This document shows, in pieces, positions 54,055 to 64,000 of a DNA stretch of 64,000 nucleotides. Position numbers and translations under genes: made by a program. This DNA is from Nannochloropsis salina CCMP1776 (taxonomy: Eukaryota > Sar > Eustigmatophyceae > Eustigmatales > Monodopsidaceae), in the NCBI GenBank assembly GCA_004565275.1, contig SDOX01000166.1, forward strand, positions 243,680 to 307,679, written 5' to 3'. Numbering within the stretch: the first letter of the stretch is position 1; every line of letters begins with the position of its first letter. The notes under the pieces are model-generated. The model saw only the letters and a program-made list of their open reading frames with translations, ran no database searches and was not told where the DNA came from.

Positions 54055-55557
54055 TCACCCTGGCAGCCTCCATGACCAGAGGAATCCCAGCAGCTCCTTG
54101 AACAAGTCCCCATTCATATGCTGCACTGCTAGCTGCAAAACACAGACAGGTAAGTCAGGAATCGGGTGCACTGGGCGCTGTGGTCCGTCTTCGCCTCGAC
54201 CGTGGAAATGTACGCGGGGCATTGGCCTCGGGGGCTCTAGTGTCTGTCGGCGCAGGCTGATCAGGTGCCGCACCCGCTCCACCGCTTTCGCAGGCCGCGC
54301 GATCTTGCCGTTGGTATAGATAAGGGACGGCGCAGTTGTCGCACGGTCTTCGCTTTCTCTTGCATGAGCGTCATCCGTCAAGGCCCCGCCTAGTTTGCCA
54401 TATTGCCCATCCTCCTTATTTTCTGTCCCCATCAATTCAACAAGACACCGCATTTTCTCCAGCTGATATGCTTGGTAAGGTGCAGCTTCCAGCATCTCTT
54501 CCACCGTCTTGCTTTTGGCCAAACGTAGGGGCGTCATGCCACCCTTGTCCTCCACAGACGGGTTGGCGCCCCCCAGGCCCAGCAAAAGCGAGACTACGTT
54601 CACCTTAGACGACGCCGCAGCGAGGTGCAGGGGCGTGTGACCCGCGTGGTCCCCTATGTCCACCTGTGCACCGTAAAGAAGCAAGCGCTTGACGCCTTTT
54701 TCCACCGCTAATTCGTGGCCGACCCGCCCGCACATCCCTCCCCTCCCCCCCCCACAGTGACTGTACCCCCCTTCAGCGAGGTAGTGCAAACAAGAGCGAA
54801 GAGACTGATCTGTGACGTCTGGGTCTGCGTTTCCGTCAAGCAAACAGCTCAATAACGGTACGTTGTACGCGGCTGCGGCATAAATCAAAGCTGTCCGTTG
54901 TGCCTCGTCCATGTGGTCAGGATCTGCGCCTCGTTCGAGCAGAAGGCGGACGACGCAGATGGATCCTGATTTGGTGGCCAGGTGGATAGGAGTCCGCAAG
55001 CAAGCGTCTCGCTCTTCGACACAAAACCCAACTTCATCAATAAGGAAGCGTACTGTATCTACTTGTCCGGCAAAGGAAGCAACCATGAGGGCATTCCACG
55101 AGTAAGGGCCGCGTGGGGCAAAGGCAACGGAGCGTCGCCCGTGTGCTTTCAACAAACTCTTGAGGGTATCTATATCCCCGTCGAAGGCCGCTGAATTTGC
55201 AGGACCGTCAGTATGGATATCTGATTTAAGTTTGAAAAGGTGTACGGCGCGTAAGAAACAAAGATCTTTCACAGGTTTCTTCGCATTGCCAAACGATCGG
55301 ATCGCGATATTTGGGAATGTATAAGGTGAAGACTCCCTTATTGACCTATTCTTGGATCGAAAATATTTGTCGATTCGGAGGTTTACAACCATTATTAACG
55401 AATCGAGCAAAAAATATGCGGCAAACCCCACATAGAACAATGACCAAAACCGAGACACATACCGGGATATTTGCCGCCTGTGAACGGCGGTCTGGACGGA
55501 ATCATCTTGGGGCCAATTAAGGTGACGTCTCTGCGACAATGATATATAAAAGAGCAT
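54055..55557 (-). CDS. Ankyrin-repeat protein with N-terminal membrane segment
   Basis: An open frame of about 500 residues from ATG 55557 (MLFYISLSQRRH). Near residues 38-60 lies a hydrophobic helix (FWSLFYVGFAAYFLLDSLIM). Ankyrin repeats run from about residue 120: NSAAFDGDIDTLKSLLKAHG, NALMVASFAGQVDTVRFLID, RTPIHLATKSGSICVVRLLL, RTALIYAAAAYNVPLLSCLL, GHTPLHLAAASSKVNVVSLL and GMTPLRLAKSKTVEEML, six or seven in all. The repeats mediate protein contacts; no catalytic domain follows. The C-terminal 60 residues are uncertain: an acceptor-like TTTTGCAG at about 54131-54138 suggests a further intron and a different last exon. Its 3' end overlaps, antisense, the open frame of the Abraxas-like gene. 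The N-terminal part may also contain an unrecognised intron. Confidence 0.7.
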   Translation of the reverse strand: MLFYISLSQRRHLNWPQDDSVQTAVHRRQISRYVSRFWSLFYVGFAAYFLLDSLIMVVNLRIDKYFRSKNRSIRESSPYTFPNIAIRSFGNAKKPVKDLCFLRAVHLFKLKSDIHTDGPANSAAFDGDIDTLKSLLKAHGRRSVAFAPRGPYSWNALMVASFAGQVDTVRFLIDEVGFCVEERDACLRTPIHLATKSGSICVVRLLLERGADPDHMDEAQRTALIYAAAAYNVPLLSCLLDGNADPDVTDQSLRSCLHYLAEGGYSHCGGGRGGMCGRVGHELAVEKGVKRLLLYGAQVDIGDHAGHTPLHLAAASSKVNVVSLLLGLGGANPSVEDKGGMTPLRLAKSKTVEEMLEAAPYQAYQLEKMRCLVELMGTENKEDGQYGKLGGALTDDAHARESEDRATTAPSLIYTNGKIARPAKAVERVRHLISLRRQTLEPPRPMPRVHFHGRGEDGPQRPVHPIPDLPVCVLQLAVQHMNGDLFKELLGFLWSWRLPG

Positions 55558-56332
55558 CTTAAGGAACAAAATCAGAAAGCACGTGAAAGTCGCCACCGGT
55601 GGGTCTAGTTATACGAATATTCGTCCTAGGCAAGCAGGCGCCATGACTGTCCCTTCAACTTCAACCTCTCCAACCTCCCCACCCCCACCACCTTTCACAA
55701 CGTGCAGCGGGAAACATTTTAAATTTGCAATATTTGCCGTAAGAAATCTTGCATACCTTGTACACAGATGTGCCAAAAGTAATCAATTATGATTGACTTG
55801 GATCAATTCAATTCAATTTTCGCTTCTGCTTCCGCAAGGCACCACCCATTCAGCGCCGAAGTGCTGGTAATCTGCATTCAAAGCTACTATGCCCTTCTTC
55901 GTCCCACATCGGGCATACATTCAATATGCCAATTTCATTTTCCCACCATCTTTTTAATTTCTGTATACACCAATTATTTTAATATCGATGAATGCTTCCC
56001 AAAAGCTTCACATGTGCACACAGCCCAATTCAATTACATAATTCCTGTCTCTCCGCACACGTACCCCGTAACGGTGATCCACACTATAAAAACCTATAAA
56101 GATATCAGCCTACTGCTGTTGAGTAAGATACATACAAGCAGGGCACCAACACCACTAATAACTGATATCATGATCCCATTGGCTCCCATGATCGTCGCGT
56201 ACATTTACTATCTTGACAACAACACATCAAAGCGCACCCGACTGTGTGCTTCGCTAATCGTATCCCTTTATTTCATCCCAGTAGTAAGATTCTTGTACTG
56301 TCGGAGTACTCCGACACATCCCTTCTCATGCT
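55558..56332. other. Intergenic region between the ankyrin and GH1 genes
   Basis: AT-rich. A 236-codon plus-strand frame at 55789-56499 overlaps the last GH1 exon on the opposite strand and has no protein-like conservation visible. It was not accepted as a gene. Confidence 0.5.
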
Positions 56333-58499
<2,167 letters not shown>

Positions 58500-59590
58500 G
58501 TTGATGCAGCAAAATATGGAAGGGTAAAGATGCGGCCTTCGAAAAGCTGTTCCACTGTAAGAGTAATGTGTCCCCCAAAAAAGAACTCACGATAAGCGTC
58601 GAGGAGAAAAAGCATGACAAAACAGAGCCGAGTCCCCGAGGCTGCCTATGGGGTAATTATTAGACTCTGCCCCAACTTCTTCTAAATCCACTACAAGGCA
58701 ATCGCATGTGAGGGCATAAATAATTGCAAGACGCGCGCTTTGGAATAGGAAACCTAGGAAAACCTTGATAGGTAGCAAAGTTGTGTAGACTTATGACTAC
58801 ACCTTTAAAACGTCCATACAGTGGAGATGCAGGTGGTTACTTTCTCAAAGAATGCACTTACGCGTGTCTACCTTTTTTGGTGCCGTAATAGACCGGATTC
58901 CAGACAATGCAATGAGATCGTCCGGGGAGACAAAGTACGACGACGACGTCGGGATGATCTATTACTGCCTGAGATGAAGTACAGGTGAAGACACAAAGCG
59001 GCGGGTGCGCACATTATCTCTTGTCCCGATCGTTATCTCTGCTCAAGCACTGATAGCATGCTCCAAACAATCAGCTTTTTATAAAGGCATTACGACACAA
59101 GCACTTGCAGAGTTGCCTCGATGCATGGATTCCATCTGGGGGAAGTGCCAGGAAAAGTCTCGAGGAAAAAAGCGACGGATGTCGGTGCAGGAGCTTCAAC
59201 ACAGCCACGTCCATATCCCGCGGACCCGCCTATATAAAACCTACGTCCTTGTCCTTCTGTAAAGCTCACGATTGCAATTTATACTCGCATTTGCAAGTCT
59301 TCAACAGTTTCTATAAGGACCTTCGCCAAGCTTTTATTGTGCCGGTCCGTTGTGTTGGGACTGTTTTAGGATCGGAAAAATTTTCGCCTTGATCTGGAAA
59401 AGCTCGCGAACATCTTCTCGGCAGGGTCCATCTTACGCCTCCTCTCAAGAAGGCACCCTTCATTTGCTCCTCTCGGTTTATTCCTTTTGAATGGGATGGC
59501 AAGAAGAGACGTGAATGTGAAAAAAAAATGAAAGAAGGACTTACATTCCCGTGGTATTTTTATTGGTACTTTCTTCATCTTTGATCAATT
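58500..59590. promoter_or_regulatory. Intergenic region upstream of GH1
   Basis: 5' flank of GH1 and 3' flank of the PHD-bromodomain gene, both on the minus strand. A TATA-like CTATATAAAAC occurs near 59230 on the plus strand but no plus-strand gene follows it. Nothing else is seen. Confidence 0.45.
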
Positions 59591-62500
59591 TTACTTTCCT
59601 CTCTGCTTGGGACCCCTCGTGTCCGCGGCGCGGACGCTTCGTTTTTTGGCCCTCGATTCGCTCCAGTCACCATGCCTTGCCTGTTTCGCCACAAAAGACG
59701 GTAAATCGCGCTGATGTTGTAGCTCAATGTCTTCCACCTTCCCCTTTTTCCCGTTTGAGCCCTCCCCTTTCTCTGCCCTTGCCTTCTGGCTTCTCTGCGT
59801 CTCGCTCTTCGTCCCTTCATACAGGCCACCTTTCTTTTCTCGCTCCTCCCCGCCTTCCAAGCTTGTCTCTCTTAATCCTCTCTTCGTATTCTCAAGGAAC
59901 CCCATCCCATTTCTATAGTCCTCTGGAATGCGTCCGGCCGCCTCGAGTGTTTGCAGATCTTGTACGCCCTGCCTTCGCATCTCCAGAGTTCGAACTTCCA
60001 ATATTCTCTTCTCCCCTTCACTTAAGTATCTTATCAGCCTTTGGACAACATTTCTTTCAAAGCAACGAGATAGCAGCTCTCCAATTGCCCAGTACACGCT
60101 CCCCACACCGTTGTACATTCCGCAGTTGAACCACACGCGCCGGACGTCGCAGACAAAGTCCACGAGGGGAAATCCTGCTACCCTTACCCCTCCATCACTA
60201 CCGTCACCGTCCAGTCCACCCTCCTGCTTCCTCGCTTTGCTTTCGTCCATGCTTTCGCCGCCTTCTTCGGTTCGGCTGCCGCCTGTCACACCTGCGCCAC
60301 CAGGATCCCGAGTCTTCTTCCTTCTTCTCACGGTGTCCCCTTCTGTTCCTGCCGTTTCCGCCGCTGCCACCGCCTTCCCTCCTTTCCCGAAATATCTGTC
60401 CCAAATCGTCTGGAGGTCCATGGCCTCTCGCACGTAGTCGGCGTAGTCTGGCACTTTCTCCACTTCCACAGGCTCGCAGAAAGCCCCTGAAAGCTCGTGT
60501 TTGAGCAGAAACTGCAAAATCTTCTTGGCATCCCGCTCCGGCGTCGCTTCTAGTCCGAGCTCCTCCACCAGGGCCCGTGTCGGCTCGTCTTCCGGTAGTC
60601 GACACTCGGCGCAAAGCCAGATGGCCGGGTCGGGGGGCAAGTGCTTGAGGTGCAGGCATCGGGAGTGGTACGCCCGGGGGCAGTGAGTGCAGAGAAGCAG
60701 CGCATTTGGCGCTCGCCCTTTTTTCTTTTTCCCACCTTCTACTCGAGACCCAATCTTTGCCAAGGCGCCACCCACTCCCAACCCTTCCCGCCCGGGCGCT
60801 TCCTCCTCTTCTGTCTCCTCTTGGCATATGCAGCAGACCTCAACATTCACGTGCCCGGGCCCGCGGCCAACCGCGGGCCCCGTCTCTCCAGGCTCCGCCT
60901 TCAGGTTGGCCGCCGTGGCTGGCAGAGGAAGTGCAGAGTGCGGGCGCGAGGCAAGCGGGGGGGCAGGCCCTGCCGCCTTATAGGTGGAGGAGGAGGCCGT
61001 CCCAAGACCTTTGCCGTCGGTCGCCGATGGATGCTTCCTCTTTCGGGAGGACTGGGCGGGGGCTGTGAAATTCTCTGCCTTGCCGATGCCAGCCGCAAGG
61101 GAGGGAGGGAGGTGTCCTTTGCTCCCCCCCCCCCCGCCAATGAGACCCTTCACGGGCGGACGAGCTCCGGACGAGAAGCCCGTCGCTGGCGTCCTCTCCT
61201 TGACCAAAACCGCCTTTGCCCCCCAGTCTGGCCCCGTTCCTTGGCCAGGCGCCTCGGCCCCATCCTTCCCTTCTCCTTTTCCTTCGGGCACGACCGGCAA
61301 CACCCCCAGGCCGGCGGCTGCCATCTCTGAGGGCGTGACCATCTCGAATGCGTAGAGAGCGCGCTCCGGGAGCACCAAGCTCGGACCAAACCACTTCCGC
61401 TTCCTCGCCGCCTCCTCTTCTTCCTCAGGGGCAGGGGCCAGGCACTCCCACCTCCCCCCGTCGCCTCCACCGCCCTCCTTTCCCCCCTCTCCTCCCATTC
61501 GACGACGGAGGCGGACCATCATTAGCGGAGAGGTCCACGAAGGCGTAGCAAGACGCTTTCGCACCCGGACCCGGACCCGCATCGAATCGCCCACCGGCGA
61601 GAAATCCAGCTTGATCCTCTTTCTCGACCCCGCCCTCGCACCTCCGCCGTCCTCGTCTTCCCTCCCAGCATGCCTCCCTCTCTCTCCCCCATTCCTCTCT
61701 CCCTCCTGCTCCCCGGCCTTCCGATTGAGCGTCTGGGCGCTGGCCGCAGCGTCTATGGAAGCCAGTCCTCGCAAGGCACTGGCCAAGCCCATGCCGCCTC
61801 CCCTCTCCCCCCCGTGCCCACCGACCTCGGCCAAGACGGCTGCCATTTTGGAGGTGTAAGCAACAGGGTCGAAGTTCGTGGGGAAGGGAGGGAAGCTGGG
61901 CGGGAGGGAGGAAATTTCCTGTATCCCCTCCTGCGCCCCTGCCTCCGCCCGCTTCTTTCTCTCTCCGCCTCGCCCTGCTGCTGAAGCGGCGAGCGCATTC
62001 GCAGCAGCCATGGCGGTCGTGAGGAAGGCTGGGTAGTCCCGCAGCTGCAGGGAGGGAGGGAAGGGGTAGCCCGCCTCCTCGGCGGCTTGCGTCACCGCCT
62101 GAGCCGCATGCCGGGCGCGCTGTGAGGCCTGACGGACCGCCCTTGCCGCAGCCCTTTGCTTGAGCTTGGCGGCTTGACGAGCCGCCTTGCGCTCGTCGGG
62201 ACTGAGACGGGCACTGGGCAGGGTCCGGGCGGGGGCCGGGACGCCCCGCGCGGCCTTGTCGATGGCTCCGAGGTAAGCAAGCAGGGTCTGGAGGAGGGAG
62301 GGGTCGAGGGAGGGGAGGACGAGGGGGGGAAAGGCGGTGGAGGGGGCGAGGGGGGGCAAGAGGGCCTCAGGCACGCTGTGCTTGAGCACCGTCTTGGAGG
62401 CGCTCTTGGCGCTCGCCTTCTCCTCTATCTGTCCCCTGAGCCCGCGGCGGACGTCGTCCTCAAGAAGCGAGTGGGCGACGCTGAGGGCGCCGCTGCGAGC

Positions 62501-64000
62501 GAGCGCGAGCGGGTGGGAGCCTAGGACGTCCAAGAGATCGCCGTCTTCGGTGGCGGCGCGGCCGGCCTTCAGGTTGAGGGCGCGGCGGAGAATGTCCAGG
62601 GCTCGACGAAGGGTCTGGCGGCGGCAGGGCTTGCAGGGGCACTGGAGCGAGCAGACGAGGCAGAGAGGGTGGAGGGAGCCCGCGGGCGTGGTGGTGCTGC
62701 TTGTGAGAGCAGCGGCCAAGCCACCTAGGCTCTGGAGCGGGCCCACCCCACCGACAGGGCTGTCCGATGGAATCGTCGAGGAGGAGACGAGAAGACTAGA
62801 CGCAGAAGGCTGAAGCTTCTCCCTGATAGCCTCCAGCGTCACCCTCGCTGTCTCCTCCTCTCCTCCATCGCCTGCCCCTCCTCCACCGCCGACTTCCGCG
62901 CCTCCTGTCGCCGGATCAGCTGCGCGCTCGACGCTCTTCCCCCCCCTAGCCGCCTCCCTGCTCCCTCCAGCCTCCTCCATCATCTCCTCTTTCACTGCTC
63001 CTTCAACCTTCTGCTCCACAGACAAGCGCGGCTGCCCCCGTGCCCGGAACAAAGCCAGCCCCTCCCGCTGACTCAGGTTCTGGTGGTGCCGGGAGAAGTG
63101 CAACTCGCAGAGGGCGTGAGACTGGTAGCCGCGGGGACAGTATGCCACCAGCTTATCCCTGCGGGGGAATGGGTTTAAAAGGGGGGAAAGGGCCGAGACA
63201 GATGGCGTATGGCTCTATATTCTACCGCTCATTCGTCCTTTTCCCCGCCTCCAAACGTACTGCGCGTGCTTGCACCCGTGACAGCACTGTTTGCTCTGAA
63301 TGAGCCCCTGCGGGGTGTGCGGGGCAAGATGGAGACAGACACGCTGAGCCTCGCGGGAGAGGGCCTCGAGGATGACGTGCAACTGGAGGGGAATGAGGGG
63401 GAGGACGGGGTCGAGCGCCGCGTCGAGGTGGTCCTTCATTAGGGCTACGTCTGTGGGGAAGGGAGGAGGCGAACAGGAGCCGAGAGGGCATTAAAGGGAG
63501 GAGACGGATACCCACCTTTCAAAGCACCCCTCAGCCTTCTCGCCGCGCGCCCGCTATGACCCACCTACCGATGCTTTTGATCGCCTTCTTGGCCGTTTGT
63601 TGCACGTCTCGCTGCTCATGCAGCAGCCTCCCCGCCTCCTCGGCCCGAGCACCCTCGCTCTTGCCGCCCCTGGCCGCGGCCCTGTGAAGGTCAGTCGAGG
63701 AGCAGAGACGCGTGTATATGGTGAGCTTCTCGCATGAGGGCGAGTGCGCGCCCGTAGCTCGTGGAGGGGGCCTCGTGAAAGACATCTGCGACGCGCCCGG
63801 TTCCCCTCCGTACGACAGACGGGGTCCCGAGGCCGGCACCAGCTCGCCTTTGCGCCCAAGGACTGCCCTGCATATAATGTCGAAGGCATCCGAACGGCCT
63901 GTTCCTCCTCTCTTCGCCTCCCGGTGCTTACATGTCTTCGGTGCCCGCCCGCGCCCCGGGGCCGCCAGCATGCCCGCCTGCCGCCTCGCCCCCCTTGTCC
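59591..64000 (-). CDS. Large PHD finger-bromodomain chromatin protein (5' end outside the window)
   Basis: Partial gene. Exons on the minus strand are 63932 or further left-handed coding up to the edge (probable), 63867-63569, 63450-63261 and 63158-59591; the last three join in phase. A cysteine-rich module is split by introns: QSKQCCHGCKHAQ / DKLVAYCPRGYQSHALCELH, followed after a long insertion by LCLVCSLQCPCKPCRRQ. It resembles the 4CXXC-R1 zinc finger of chromatin proteins. A long Ala/Arg-rich helical and Gly/Glu-rich middle follows, then a C4HC3 PHD finger (VCCICQEE, LLCTHCPRAYHSRCLHLKHL, WLCAECR). The bromodomain comes next (ILQFLLKHELSGAFCEPVEV, DYADYVREAMDLQTIWDRYF), with a 65-residue insertion before FPLVDFVCDVRRVWFNCGMY. 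A basic tail ends at 59591. PHD plus bromodomain implies reading histone marks in transcriptional control; the exact orthologue is not recognised. Confidence 0.82.

Noticed and set aside
59228-59242. TATA-like sequence on the plus strand
   Set aside because: No plus-strand gene lies downstream; both neighbours are transcribed leftward.

Overview
This is nuclear DNA of a eukaryote. Genes are interrupted by short GT-AG introns, no operons are visible, and the products are eukaryote-specific: eIF4A-III, RPN9, APC2, an exosome subunit, Acinus, Abraxas and a dynein intermediate chain. Genes are dense (24 in 64 kb), mostly with one to four exons, GC-rich, with long C/G homopolymers and long acidic or Gly/Ser-rich insertions inside otherwise conserved proteins. 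A protist-type front-end fatty acid desaturase with a fused cytochrome b5, a secretory ubiquitin-like protein and this compact architecture suggest a stramenopile (ochrophyte or eustigmatophyte-like) alga; that placement is inference. The outer-arm dynein gene implies that the organism makes motile flagella at some stage.

Layout. 0-14 kb: eIF4A-III (+), KIN17 (-), a LEA-2-like membrane protein (+), a small PAS protein (+), a sulfotransferase (-, frame broken at a C run), RPN9/PSMD13 (+) and a Kelch protein (-). 14-32 kb: APC2 (-), axonemal dynein intermediate chain DNAI1 (+), the very large mitochondrial-type AAA/VWA protein VWA8 (+) and PPP4R1 (-). 32-41 kb: CRIPT (-), a signal-peptide ubiquitin-like protein (+), an ataxin-3/Josephin deubiquitinase (-), dihydropteridine reductase (+) and an unrecognised coiled-coil gene whose frame is split by a 28-bp tandem duplication (+). 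41-52 kb: RRP45/EXOSC9 (+), an 814-residue TLC-cytochrome b5-desaturase fusion (+), an SLC35B1/HUT1-type nucleotide-sugar transporter with a 37-nt first exon (+) and Acinus (-). 52-64 kb: an Abraxas-like MPN scaffold (+), an ankyrin-repeat membrane protein (-), a secreted GH1 beta-glucosidase in four exons (-) and a large PHD-bromodomain protein running off the right edge (-).

The genes are functionally mixed, as expected of a nuclear chromosome. Some themes recur. RNA metabolism is represented by eIF4A-III, Acinus, RRP45 and KIN17. Ubiquitin and proteasome biology is represented by RPN9, APC2, ataxin-3, Abraxas and the UBL protein. No transposon, rRNA, tRNA or CRISPR array was recognised. 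The strongest candidate for something undescribed is the TLC-desaturase fusion, followed by the secretory UBL protein and the duplication-split coiled-coil gene. Exon boundaries were set by eye from splice consensus, reading phase and remembered family sequences, without transcript data.
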